A DNA stretch of 64,000 nucleotides from the NCBI GenBank assembly GCA_045586925.1, contig JAZNBG010000012.1:62001-126000 (forward strand). Direction: 5' to 3'. Origin of the DNA: SIG440 sp045586925. Lineage in GTDB: Bacteria; Bacillota; Clostridia; Monoglobales; Monoglobaceae. The notes below the pieces were generated by a model, which made no database searches, was not told the DNA's origin, and saw only the letters and a list, made by a program, of their open reading frames with translations. A program made the translations under genes and the position numbers. This document shows, in pieces, positions 35,184-43,726 of the stretch (positions within the stretch are counted from its first letter, which is position 1; each line of letters opens with the position of its first letter).

Positions 35184-36029
35184 TTACAATAATTCTATTT
35201 CATAAGACGCATTGAACTTTTCGTAAGGATTCAGGTTAATGATATAATCCTTCTCTGAAAGTTCTCCATCAAAGTCGTTGCGGTCGCATCTTCCGTACCA
35301 TGGCTCTATGCATACAAAAGGAGCTTTCTTTTTGGCAGGAGACCACAAGCCGAAAAGCTCTGTTTTGAATTTAACTTTAAGATAAGCTGTTTTTCTTTTA
35401 TCGCAGATAGTTACTTCTTTTGCCTGACTGTTTTCAATTATCAGAGCATCATTATCAAACATATCATCTGTTATCTTGACATATCCGTCATTCTTTAAGG
35501 TATGCACACTGTTTTTGTCATAAAGACCCTTTTCGTCAATAAGATTATACACAATATCGTTATCTGTATCAAACTTAAAATAGTTGTCCCCTTCTTTTAA
35601 ATTAAAGGCAGGATGTGCACCTATTGAAAAACTCATAATTCTATCGTTTTTATTTTTCACTGTCCATTCAATTTTAATTGTATTGTTTATTAAAGTGTAT
35701 TTGATTGTAAGATTAAACCTAAAAGGATATTTTGTTAATGTTTCTTCATTATCTTCTAAAATATATGTAGCAGAAGTGTTATCATAATCAATAAGTTCAA
35801 ATTCATAATCTCTGGCAAACCCATGCTGATTCATCTGATAAACTTTTCCGTCAAGCTTATATGATTTATCCTTAAGGGAACCTACAATCGGAAAAAGAAC
35901 CGGCGAAGTTCTTGCCCAGTATTTTTCGTCTGCGCACCACATATACTCAAAACCGTCTTTAACTGCTGATTTTAATTCCGCACCGTGATTCGCAATCTCA
36001 ATTGATATTATACTATTGTCTAATTTCAT
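35184..36029 (-). CDS. aldose 1-epimerase family protein
   Basis: A 281-aa beta-sandwich protein of the aldose 1-epimerase/galactose mutarotase-like superfamily. It begins with SIISIEIANHGAELKSAVKDG and has MWCADEKYWARTSPVLFPIVG, NQHGFARDYEFE and IGAHPAFNL (His and substrate-pocket residues), and CIEPWYGRCD near the end. Such proteins interconvert sugar anomers; this subgroup (LACX/YeaD-like) has poorly known substrates, in some cases hexose 6-phosphates. It is monocistronic with a strong promoter at 36064-36092. Confidence 0.85.
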   Translation of the reverse strand: MKLDNSIISIEIANHGAELKSAVKDGFEYMWCADEKYWARTSPVLFPIVGSLKDKSYKLDGKVYQMNQHGFARDYEFELIDYDNTSATYILEDNEETLTKYPFRFNLTIKYTLINNTIKIEWTVKNKNDRIMSFSIGAHPAFNLKEGDNYFKFDTDNDIVYNLIDEKGLYDKNSVHTLKNDGYVKITDDMFDNDALIIENSQAKEVTICDKRKTAYLKVKFKTELFGLWSPAKKKAPFVCIEPWYGRCDRNDFDGELSEKDYIINLNPYEKFNASYEIELL

Positions 36030-36063
36030 ATTTCCTCTCCTTGTTTTATATTAAATAAGTTGT

Positions 36064-36092
36064 ATTTTATATATTGCTTATGATTTTGTCAA
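36064..36092 (-). promoter_or_regulatory. sigma-A promoter of the aldose-epimerase gene
   Basis: On the minus strand: TTGACA (36087-36092), a 17-bp spacer, TAAAAT (36064-36069), about 35 bp before the start codon. Confidence 0.65.
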
Positions 36093-36106
36093 GACAGGTG
36101 AACAGT

Positions 36107-36213
36107 GAATAATAAGAACCATCACCCAACACGAAATCACAGATTTCTGTTGGGTACCCGAGAACCTTGTTATGCTAAAGCATAATATGGACCTACTATT
36201 TTTCTTATTATTC
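36107..36213. repeat. cloverleaf-forming palindromic element with 12-bp terminal inverted repeats
   Basis: The gene-free stretch 36030-36394 holds a promoter, this element, a short palindrome and a terminator. The element has ends GAATAATAAGAA (36107-36118) and TTCTTATTATTC (36202-36213). One internal arm pairs CCCAACA with TGTTGGG and, inside that, GAAATC with GATTTC. A second arm pairs TTATGC with GCATAA. Between the arms lies GGGTACCCGA, close to the GGGATACCCGA in the element at 2725-2798 read on the minus strand. It is non-coding. Confidence 0.7.
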
Positions 36214-36233
36214 GGGCGATTCGTGAATCGCCC
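36214..36233. repeat. 20-bp palindrome
   Basis: GGGCGATTC-GT-GAATCGCCC, a perfect 9-bp stem directly abutting the previous element. This word with a following CCTACAA is, from memory, a frequent intergenic repeat in Clostridia. Confidence 0.6.
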
Positions 36234-36269
36234 CTACAAATTTTCCTTTAACACTTTTCATTAAAACCC

Positions 36270-36292
36270 GCGAGAATACTGGATTTTCTCGC
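36270..36292 (-). terminator. possible terminator of the SLH-protein gene
   Basis: GCGAGAA/TTCTCGC stem with a 9-nt loop, followed on the minus strand by GGGTTTTAA. It lies about 100 bp beyond the stop codon. Confidence 0.45.
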
Positions 36293-36349
36293 TTCCGATA
36301 GTATATGTAAATATTTAAAATCAGCAAACTAATGTTTAAAATTGTATAA

Positions 36350-36364
36350 ACTTGACACGAGTAA
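36350..36364. repeat. 15-bp inverted repeat, left copy flanking the SLH gene
   Basis: ACTTGACACGAGTAA, which is the exact reverse complement of 38699-38713. The pair brackets the gene at 36395-38653 and nothing else. Confidence 0.6.
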
Positions 36365-36394
36365 AATATAACCCAAAAGTTACATCGTTGTTTG

Positions 36395-38653
36395 TTAATC
36401 ATTTATACAATTTTTATAGTTATACAACATCTGCGCAAATTCTGCACGAGTTATATCTCTGTCTAAATTTTCAAAATTAATATTCATAAATAAATCTCTT
36501 GTTTTGTACTGATAATTTTGTCTTTCTAATATATTTTCAATTGCCTTATATGTTTCAGCAACAGTAATGTTTTCGTAAGGTCTGAATTTGTTTTCTTCCA
36601 ATTCAAATATTTTTTCATTTACACAAATACCTACATAACTGCTTTCCCAATTCTCCCTTGGAACGTCATCACAACTGAATTTGTAAGTATTGCACCAATA
36701 TCCCAACAACCTACACAACATAGCTGATGCTTCGTTTCTCATAACATAATTTTCCGGTTGAAATGTACCATCCTCATAAGCCAATGTTACCCCTGAAAGG
36801 TACATATTTTTAATTGATGTATAGTATTTAGATTCTAAATCTACATCCGTAAATTCCATATCCTCGGGATAGTACGGTTCATTTACCATTTTAGCAATAA
36901 AATTACTTAATGGTTTTAAGTTGTTGTTCCAAACAAAGAACCTTATTTCATCTGTTTTATAAAACTCTGTTGGATATTCAAATCTATAAGATTTATAATC
37001 ATCACTATAAGGAGAAAGATTATCTATCACAATAATACTCAAATATATAAGTCTGTCTTCTCTGTAATGTGCACAGTACAAAGTGAAATTACGCAAAATG
37101 TCGTCACTTATATTTTTCAATTCCACCCGACCAGTCTTTTCGTATGCATTCATATCTATCGGCAAATTAGGTGAAAAAGGTTCATATTTCAATTTAATAT
37201 CTGAATAATCACAAATATTTTCAAAGCTATGATACCTGCCTGAATAATCGCTTACACCATCAGATACATATCCACAATAAGCACCTGGCTTATAAGCAAC
37301 AGATAAAGTATACTCCGGTATTGATGATGGAACTTTTATAGTAAATTTAAAATCTTCACCTACAGTTTTAGAAATGTAAATCTTTTCATTAGATTCTGTA
37401 ACACCAAAAATCCGTACTTTGTAACCTTCATTTATATCAATGGGTATTACTGTTCCGCTAATATCATAACCCTGAATAATGTATAATTCTATTGTTTTAT
37501 AGTCTGCAAATACATGATCGGAATAATCAGAAAGTATTCTAGTTCTACGATAAGCCCTGCTATAATACCCGTAATCAAATATTCGATCATCTCCAGAAAC
37601 ATTTGAAAATGCAACTTTGCCAGCAAAATCTTTATCTATATTAAGAGTTATTGTTCCACAAACCTCACCTTTTTTTATAATCGGTTCCAAACTGTTATAT
37701 ACAGAACATCTTTGAAAAATCATAGTGGCATATATATCATCATTTGCCATCATTCCAGGCGGCATATACAGCGTAACACTAAAATCAATTTTTTCAGTAT
37801 TATTGGTTGATATGTTGAGCAATGAGCCATTACTTATATTGATAAACTCATTTATTGTCTGATAATCTCCATCAAATTCAAACATTATCCAACTATAAGT
37901 ACTTATAATATCTGTTTCTATAAAATAATATAATTTGTTTTCGCCAGTTGGTATACAAACTGTTTTCAATGAATGTTTATCTGTTAATTCTTTTTCGTCT
38001 TTCAAAATCAGAATATCTACATTTAATCCGCCTTCAGGAGCTACATTTTCCCCAGGAAGAGAGATATCTCCATTAATTACAACATGTTCTGTATCTGTAA
38101 CCCACAACTTTATGATATTATCATTAATGCTATACTCATATGATATAGCTATGGAGATAGCTTTTAAAGAAATATAATATTCGCTATCTTTAATAATAAC
38201 AGATTGAAAATCACCTATATTTAAAGTATTCACTTGCATTCCATTATAGTTAAGTAACATATTTTTTTTAGAATTCATAATATTTGAAAACCAATAGAAC
38301 TCTGATGAAACAGAATCTCCTACACTATCATCCCACTTGTGAAGTTCATCTAATGTTGCATCTATCGAAAGTGTATTTTCTGTTCCGAAAGCATCTTCTG
38401 AATACAAATAAAATTCAAATCCATCATTTTGCTCTGTAAATTTATATTGAATATTTATTTTTGAAAGGTCATCTACAGATATATAATAATCATCATTTTT
38501 ATGAATCAAAGCTTTTGAAAGTTGCACTTTTTCATTTCTGTTATATAATTGCAACTCGTTATTTTCTTGTGCACATACTAAGGTCGTTAATAAACATAAA
38601 ACAAAAAATGATAATATTACAACTTTTATTATTAATGTTTTAAGATTTTTCAT
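36395..38653 (-). CDS. secreted S-layer-homology (SLH) domain protein
   Basis: A 752-aa surface protein. The signal peptide covers residues 1-28. A copper-amine-oxidase-N-terminal-like region lies near 30-190 (for example YYISLKAISIAISYEYSINDN). A long beta-rich middle follows, then a module ending in IRFFVWNNNLKPL (about 590). The C-terminus has SLH repeats: YYTSIKNMYLSGVTLAYEDG with RNEASAMLCRLLGY, a second unit, and a third, shortened unit ending DITRAEFAQMLYNY. SLH repeats bind pyruvylated cell-wall polymers. The ATG at 38653 has AGAGGTGG upstream. The function of the middle part is unknown. Confidence 0.85.
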   Translation of the reverse strand: MKNLKTLIIKVVILSFFVLCLLTTLVCAQENNELQLYNRNEKVQLSKALIHKNDDYYISVDDLSKINIQYKFTEQNDGFEFYLYSEDAFGTENTLSIDATLDELHKWDDSVGDSVSSEFYWFSNIMNSKKNMLLNYNGMQVNTLNIGDFQSVIIKDSEYYISLKAISIAISYEYSINDNIIKLWVTDTEHVVINGDISLPGENVAPEGGLNVDILILKDEKELTDKHSLKTVCIPTGENKLYYFIETDIISTYSWIMFEFDGDYQTINEFINISNGSLLNISTNNTEKIDFSVTLYMPPGMMANDDIYATMIFQRCSVYNSLEPIIKKGEVCGTITLNIDKDFAGKVAFSNVSGDDRIFDYGYYSRAYRRTRILSDYSDHVFADYKTIELYIIQGYDISGTVIPIDINEGYKVRIFGVTESNEKIYISKTVGEDFKFTIKVPSSIPEYTLSVAYKPGAYCGYVSDGVSDYSGRYHSFENICDYSDIKLKYEPFSPNLPIDMNAYEKTGRVELKNISDDILRNFTLYCAHYREDRLIYLSIIVIDNLSPYSDDYKSYRFEYPTEFYKTDEIRFFVWNNNLKPLSNFIAKMVNEPYYPEDMEFTDVDLESKYYTSIKNMYLSGVTLAYEDGTFQPENYVMRNEASAMLCRLLGYWCNTYKFSCDDVPRENWESSYVGICVNEKIFELEENKFRPYENITVAETYKAIENILERQNYQYKTRDLFMNINFENLDRDITRAEFAQMLYNYKNCIND

Positions 38654-38698
38654 TTTTCCACCTCTTTCAACATCATTTATCACCATTCGACACAATTC

Positions 38699-38713
38699 TT
38701 ACTCGTGTCAAGT
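38699..38713. repeat. 15-bp inverted repeat, right copy flanking the SLH gene
   Basis: TTACTCGTGTCAAGT, inverted relative to 36350-36364. On the minus strand it includes TTGACA, so one copy could also serve as a -35 for the SLH gene, but no -10 stands at the right distance. Confidence 0.6.
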
Positions 38714-38864
38714 CAGGACAAAAAATTCTGTCGATATGCAATCTTCGATTGCCCGATATTTTTGTTGCCACAAAATCAACATTATATAAATCTCACAAGA
38801 GATTCATATCGACGATTTCAAGCTTTACCTCAATCATTATACACTATAGCGACCTTTTTTTCAA

Positions 38865-38893
38865 GCATAAACCCGACATCACTTGCATATTAT
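38865..38893 (+). promoter_or_regulatory. candidate sigma-E promoter of the spoIVF-like operon
   Basis: GCATAAA (38865-38871), a 14-bp spacer, CATATTAT (38886-38893). Same spacing and similar boxes as at spoIVA. It is about 33 bp before the first start codon. Confidence 0.45.
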
Positions 38894-38925
38894 TAATTAA
38901 ACATTAAACGAAAGGACAAACAGCT

Positions 38926-39225
38926 ATGGACGAAGAATATCGTGAATACCGCTCCAGAAGGGACCGCACAGCCAAAAAAACAGCAAAGAAAAATGTCTTT
39001 CCCAAAAAACTGGGCTACCAGACATTAATTTCCCTTGCACTTTTGATTGCGGTATGCACCCTGAAATTTTCTGACAATGAAGGTATAGTTAATACATATA
39101 TTAAAAGTGCCGTATTATATCAGCCTGATACATCCGCTCTTGCCGATATGCTTGGTAATATACTAAATTTTGATACAGAAGAGGTTAAAGATAATGAAGA
39201 AACCAGCACTCCACAAAACCTTTGA
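38926..39225 (+). CDS. small membrane protein upstream of spoIVFB (candidate minimal SpoIVFA)
   Basis: The 99-aa product has a very basic N-terminal tail (EYRSRRDRTAKKTAKKN), one transmembrane helix (about residues 31-48) and a short, acidic external tail. I see no M23 peptidase-like (LytM) domain. In Bacillus the gene before spoIVFB encodes SpoIVFA, which has the same topology plus a C-terminal M23-like domain and holds SpoIVFB inactive until the forespore signal. Position, topology and the overlap with spoIVFB (32 bp) suggest a reduced SpoIVFA. This is inference; there is no clear sequence signature. The ATG has AAAGGA upstream. Confidence 0.6.
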   Translation: MDEEYREYRSRRDRTAKKTAKKNVFPKKLGYQTLISLALLIAVCTLKFSDNEGIVNTYIKSAVLYQPDTSALADMLGNILNFDTEEVKDNEETSTPQNL

Positions 39226-40075
39226 TATAAGACTTGGTTCGCACCTTGCCTTTAACATCTGGTTTATCCCTGTTGCATTGTGTGCATTGCTTGGCGGATA
39301 TGGAAACATATTTTTTTCCGCTTTTAGCGTTGCGTTTCTCCACGAGCTTGCCCATATGTTTTGTGCACGGTGTCTGGGCACTCCAATGTCACGCATAACA
39401 ATATATCCCTTTGGTGTTGCAGCGCAGCTTTCTGACGGATACATAAAAAGTTCCGAAAAGGAGTTTCTTATTGCCTTTTCGGGACCTTTTTTCAATATAA
39501 TACTATTCTGGTTGTGTGTAATTCTTGCAAAATATCTTCCATCTGATATTCTTCGTTTTTGTCTGGATATAAACATAGCAATGGCAGTTGTAAACCTTAT
39601 TCCCGCCCTCCCTCTTGACGGTGGAAGAATGTTAAAATCAATCCTGACATCGCAATTTGGAATTATTCGGGCATATAATTTTATGCTCCGTTTAAGCCGT
39701 ATTCTTATCTGCGCATTGGGTGTTTTTGCGGTGTATCTGTTTTTCAGAAGCGGCTTTAATTTTTCACTTATTTTGATTTCTGCGTTTTTATTTCAGAACC
39801 TCAGCCGTGAACAACGGTCTATAACACACATCACCTTAGCTGAAATCCTGAACAACTCAAAAAAGCTTAAATCCCGTGATGTATATAAGACCAAAGTTAT
39901 CTGCGTAACTGAAGATACCGCAGCATCCATCCTGCTGCGGCATCTTGGTTATGACTATTATTGTATTGTTTACGTTGCAGACAAAAACTGCAAAATAGTA
40001 AAAACTCTCAGCGAAACACAAGTTCTTAAAGCACTTACTGATAGAGGCATACGAATCAGGTTCGGGGATATTTAA
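39194..40075 (+). CDS. spoIVFB: SpoIVFB-type site-2 protease (intramembrane metalloprotease)
   Basis: SpoIVFB cleaves pro-sigma-K inside the mother-cell membrane around the forespore. The 293-aa polytopic protein has the zinc motif HELAH (50-54) within a membrane helix and the third ligand in NLIPALPLDGGR (Asp142), plus a C-terminal CBS-like soluble part (IRFGDI end). The ATG at 39194 follows GAGGT. It overlaps the preceding small gene by 32 bp. It converges with the gene at 40072, overlapping by 4 bp. Other M50 family roles are possible, but the context favours sporulation. Confidence 0.87.
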   Translation: MKKPALHKTFDIRLGSHLAFNIWFIPVALCALLGGYGNIFFSAFSVAFLHELAHMFCARCLGTPMSRITIYPFGVAAQLSDGYIKSSEKEFLIAFSGPFFNIILFWLCVILAKYLPSDILRFCLDINIAMAVVNLIPALPLDGGRMLKSILTSQFGIIRAYNFMLRLSRILICALGVFAVYLFFRSGFNFSLILISAFLFQNLSREQRSITHITLAEILNNSKKLKSRDVYKTKVICVTEDTAASILLRHLGYDYYCIVYVADKNCKIVKTLSETQVLKALTDRGIRIRFGDI

Positions 40076-42423
40076 CCATTCAGCCTGAAATACTTCTCAG
40101 CCTCGTCTCCGTAAAGAAGCAAGCATCTGAGCAATTTAACAAGACCGGGGTTGTCGTTTTTATCAATTTGATTTGCCGCATAGTCTTTAACGCTGTATTT
40201 GTCGATATCACCGTATTTGTAAGTGTTGCCCGTCCGTGTATAAACCCTTGCGTACACAGGCTCGAACATCTGTTTTGACACTATGTTGTCATAAGAAAAT
40301 ACCTTATATTTGCCGTTTGATGTATAGGTTCTTGCCGCACTGGACTGCGTACCTACAACGTGGGAAGCTGTGCCTTCGTATGCATCCTTATTCCAGAATA
40401 AAATTCCAACCTCATCTACCTTTTCATCCGACAACACATAATAATTAATTGAAATGTCACCCTCAAGAATAAGGGTTTTTCCCGCAATGTGTGATTGACA
40501 CTTGCCGCTGACAGTTGATTCTTTGATAGTTGCCGCCTGACTGCGGTATATCTTTGTCAGGTCCACAACACGTTCGCCCTCGGTAAGAATACTGTTTGCC
40601 AAAGGTTGTTCTGAACCAAAATATTCCTGAGCGGCTGCTCCGTAATTAAGCATTTTCACAAGCAACGGCTTAAGTTTTTGATTTTTCATCATATTTTCGG
40701 CATAACTTACAACACTGTAGCCGCTGTCGGGAACCTTGCTGTATACCGTGTTGCCCTGCATATCCTTTGCCATAAGACGGGCATATATCTTTTTGCTCAT
40801 ATCCTTTGATGATATATTATCATATTTAAATCGGTATCCGTTTGAGTCTTTGCCGCTGTACGAAACAATTCTGTCAGCGGTTGCTTCTGTATACTCACTT
40901 TGCTTATCTTCCCAGAATAACATCCGTGCATCGGAAGAATTTACTCCCTCTAAAGATGCATAAAAAATCATAGAAATTGTACCCTGCAAATCAAGTGTAC
41001 GTCCTGTTATTATAAGAACATTTCCCTCTGAAACAATCAAGCTTTCATTGCCCGATATCTCGCACAGGATACCGTCTGCCTCCTGCGACATTGGCTTTGA
41101 AATCAGGCTTGTTCCTGACATAGTGTAAAGCTGAACGCTGTCACCCGATGCATAGTGTGTAATTTTAAGCTCAGGCTTTGCGTTTTTTGAAACCTGATCG
41201 CCACTTTCATTGACAATCTTTGCAGAAATTTCATATTGTGCTCCCGAAAGCTTTTCATAAACCGTGTCGTCAAGAAAAGTCGTCTTTTCCAAAACAAAAT
41301 AAATCTTATTGCTGCGACTTTGACCATACATAGCCATAATATCGTTTTCATCCAGGATAACCGACGCAAAACCTGTTTTTATTTCAATGGTCGGAATTAT
41401 ATCCAAGCTTGCTTCTATTGCAGATTTTATTAAATCACTTATTTCAAACTTAAGCTGTATCATATCTTCGGCATTGCCTGCAGCCTGAACGGTATATTTT
41501 GTTGCATAATCCTCTGTAATGTTATATTCTGCCTCAACGGTTACATCAACTGCGTTGCCGTTTGATTCACATTCAACAACAGGTAAAACCTTTTCAACTG
41601 TGTACATTCCATTATTTTCGTATGCATTGTACGCATTTGGAACCAGAGTTGATACGTCAAAGCTAAATGTACCACCGCCTATATAAAGATTTTCGTGGTT
41701 TTCAATTTGCATTTCACCGCCTATTGTGCCGCCGTTAACCTTAACCACGCCCGTATCGTCTGCGTATACCGCACAAGAGTTTTCTAAATACTGCCTGCCG
41801 TCATCAAGAGCACCGCTGTATAAAACCGAGCCGCCGTTTATCGTAAAGCTACCGCCTTTTATAACCTGAATGGGCTGTTCATAATAATCGGGGGCTGTAC
41901 TTGCAGGCGACTGTGCCTTTATACTGCCATTTTCCAATATAAATTTGCCGCCCCATACACCCACAGCATACTGAACACCGTTTATGACACCTTTTCCGCC
42001 GGCAGATGAATCCGTTATGGTAAGCGTGCTGCCCTCGGGAATAATTATTGCAGGCATTTCGCTGAAGTCAGACCCAGCCAGTTGGGTTATAAAATATCCG
42101 TTAAGGTCAATAGTCACATCGCCTTCAATCTGAATATACGATGTATTACCAATAACGGGTTGCAATGTGATACCACGACTAAGCTTTATATCCTGAGAAA
42201 GCACTATTCCCCCACCCAGACGACTGTAGCTGATATATTCAACAGCATCATAAAATGACCCCTCAAACAGCACAGTATCAGAATGCTGCGTGCTGCCGTC
42301 CTTTAAAAAAGTGTCACTTTCGTATACTTTTGCAGTGCCTTCCTCCACAGCAATTGCCGGACAGGGCATAGCTGTGCACAACAGTATGAATAAACTTATA
42401 ACCAAACATAATACTCTTTTCAT
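40072..42423 (-). CDS. large secreted protein with beta-helix-like region and two tandem C-terminal modules
   Basis: A 783-aa exported protein: signal peptide about 1-25, then a Gly/Asn-rich parallel-beta-helix-like region (residues about 100-260, for example GSFTINGGSVL and VKVNGGTIGG). Two tandem modules of about 130 residues follow, at 474-603 and 648-783. Each contains an ILFW or MLFW strand, a YDNI(S/V)SK turn and a final helical segment ending YGxxAxxYF. This module is, as I recall, common in Clostridia surface proteins, but I cannot name it. There is no SLH or sortase motif. It starts 9 bp after thiN, so it may be read with the housekeeping operon. Confidence 0.75.
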   Translation of the reverse strand: MKRVLCLVISLFILLCTAMPCPAIAVEEGTAKVYESDTFLKDGSTQHSDTVLFEGSFYDAVEYISYSRLGGGIVLSQDIKLSRGITLQPVIGNTSYIQIEGDVTIDLNGYFITQLAGSDFSEMPAIIIPEGSTLTITDSSAGGKGVINGVQYAVGVWGGKFILENGSIKAQSPASTAPDYYEQPIQVIKGGSFTINGGSVLYSGALDDGRQYLENSCAVYADDTGVVKVNGGTIGGEMQIENHENLYIGGGTFSFDVSTLVPNAYNAYENNGMYTVEKVLPVVECESNGNAVDVTVEAEYNITEDYATKYTVQAAGNAEDMIQLKFEISDLIKSAIEASLDIIPTIEIKTGFASVILDENDIMAMYGQSRSNKIYFVLEKTTFLDDTVYEKLSGAQYEISAKIVNESGDQVSKNAKPELKITHYASGDSVQLYTMSGTSLISKPMSQEADGILCEISGNESLIVSEGNVLIITGRTLDLQGTISMIFYASLEGVNSSDARMLFWEDKQSEYTEATADRIVSYSGKDSNGYRFKYDNISSKDMSKKIYARLMAKDMQGNTVYSKVPDSGYSVVSYAENMMKNQKLKPLLVKMLNYGAAAQEYFGSEQPLANSILTEGERVVDLTKIYRSQAATIKESTVSGKCQSHIAGKTLILEGDISINYYVLSDEKVDEVGILFWNKDAYEGTASHVVGTQSSAARTYTSNGKYKVFSYDNIVSKQMFEPVYARVYTRTGNTYKYGDIDKYSVKDYAANQIDKNDNPGLVKLLRCLLLYGDEAEKYFRLNG

Positions 42424-42432
42424 TACAATACC

Positions 42433-43056
42433 TCAATCATTAGATTTAATAACCAGAACATACCCCGATGAAAAACTGATTTCGCCCGGATTTTCGCCAT
42501 TAAAGCAGTTGCTGCTTGCCTGAACTTTGCTACACTCCAGATGTATACCCTCGGTTTCATAGCAAAGACCCTTTACAGAAAAATCCGTAACATCACCGCC
42601 AAACGGGAAGAACGAAATATATTTTTTACCATCAGGATAAACCGTAAAACACTTATTTTCCATAGTAATTTCATTTTTTTCGTTTAGGAGAACGGCTTTT
42701 GCTCCCCTTTCAAGAACTTTTTTAAGCAGACAAAAATGCGAAAACTCGTGGTCCAGTCTGCCGCCTAATGCACCAAGAATTACTATGTCTTTATAGCCTC
42801 GTTTTAATGCCTCGGTCACCGCAAGGTCAGTATCGGTATAGTCCTTCTTTACCGGAAAGGTCATTATTTCCTTTGCCACAATCTGTTTTTCTTTAAGTGA
42901 ATCGCCGTCGCCAAGCCATAAATCAGGAACAATCCCCAATCTTTCTGTATGTGAATAACCACCGTCAGCACAAATCACATAGTTCTTTTCAAATTCAAAG
43001 TTTTTTAAATAAGCATAATCCTCAATCGGTGCTGAACAAAAAATATAGCAAATCAC
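42433..43056 (-). CDS. thiN: thiamine pyrophosphokinase
   Basis: ThiN transfers pyrophosphate from ATP to thiamine to make the cofactor TPP directly. The 207-aa product has CADGGYSHTERLGIVPD, LGDGDSL, KDYTDTDLAVTEA and GALGGRLDHEFSH, the conserved metal and substrate residues, with a C-terminal beta-sandwich domain. It overlaps rpe by 4 bp. The series rsgA-rpe-thiN is a standard Firmicutes arrangement downstream of prkC. Confidence 0.95.
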   Translation of the reverse strand: MICYIFCSAPIEDYAYLKNFEFEKNYVICADGGYSHTERLGIVPDLWLGDGDSLKEKQIVAKEIMTFPVKKDYTDTDLAVTEALKRGYKDIVILGALGGRLDHEFSHFCLLKKVLERGAKAVLLNEKNEITMENKCFTVYPDGKKYISFFPFGGDVTDFSVKGLCYETEGIHLECSKVQASSNCFNGENPGEISFSSGYVLVIKSND

Positions 43057-43712
43057 TCTACAACCGCCCTCATTTCAGCAATAACAGCCTTGGCATCCTC
43101 TGCTTTAAAAACCGCAGAGCCGGCAACAACAACATCTACACCGCACTTTAAAGGAACAGCCACATTCTTTGGCGTTACCCCTCCGTCAATTTCAAGTTCG
43201 ATTTCCTTGCCGCATTTATCTATCATTTCTCTTGCTGTCTTGATTTTTTCATTCATCGCCTCAATGTATGACTGACCGCCAAATCCAGGCTCCACAGTCA
43301 TAATAAGAACCAAATCAAAACAAGCAATTTCATCACCAAGAACCTCAACCGGTGTTCCCGGTTTTACCGATATACCTGCCTTAACACCAAAGCTGTGTAT
43401 AAAATCTGCCATTTCTGCAAGGTTTTCGCATACCTCCTGATGGACTGTTATAATATCTGCACCTGCTTTAACAAAGGCTTCGATATATTTTTTAGGTTCT
43501 TCAATCATAAGGTGCACATCAAAGGTAAGTCCACATACCGACCTTAATCCTTTTACCGTATCGGGCGAAAAGGCAAGGTTTGGAACAAAATGTCCATCCA
43601 TAATATCAATATGTACATAATCTGCCCCTGCAGCTTCAATTTTCTTCAGTTCTGCTCCCAACTGTGTGGGGTCTGCCGCAAGGATTGACGGTGCAATTTT
43701 AAAGTTTTTCAT
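43053..43712 (-). CDS. rpe: ribulose-phosphate 3-epimerase
   Basis: Rpe interconverts ribulose 5-phosphate and xylulose 5-phosphate in the pentose phosphate pathway. The 219-aa TIM barrel has IAPSILAADPTQLG, HIDIMDGHFVPNLAF (metal His/Asp), VHLMIEEP, TVEPGFGGQ and EIDGGVTPKNV. It is 14 bp from rsgA and overlaps thiN. Confidence 0.97.
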   Translation of the reverse strand: MKNFKIAPSILAADPTQLGAELKKIEAAGADYVHIDIMDGHFVPNLAFSPDTVKGLRSVCGLTFDVHLMIEEPKKYIEAFVKAGADIITVHQEVCENLAEMADFIHSFGVKAGISVKPGTPVEVLGDEIACFDLVLIMTVEPGFGGQSYIEAMNEKIKTAREMIDKCGKEIELEIDGGVTPKNVAVPLKCGVDVVVAGSAVFKAEDAKAVIAEMRAVVE

Positions 43713-43726
43713 TCACTTTTCCTCTT

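Noticed and set aside
36208..36402. A 64-codon open frame on the minus strand
   Set aside because: It is made of the 20-bp palindrome, the terminator hairpin and A/T-rich spacer, with no ribosome site and no family resemblance.
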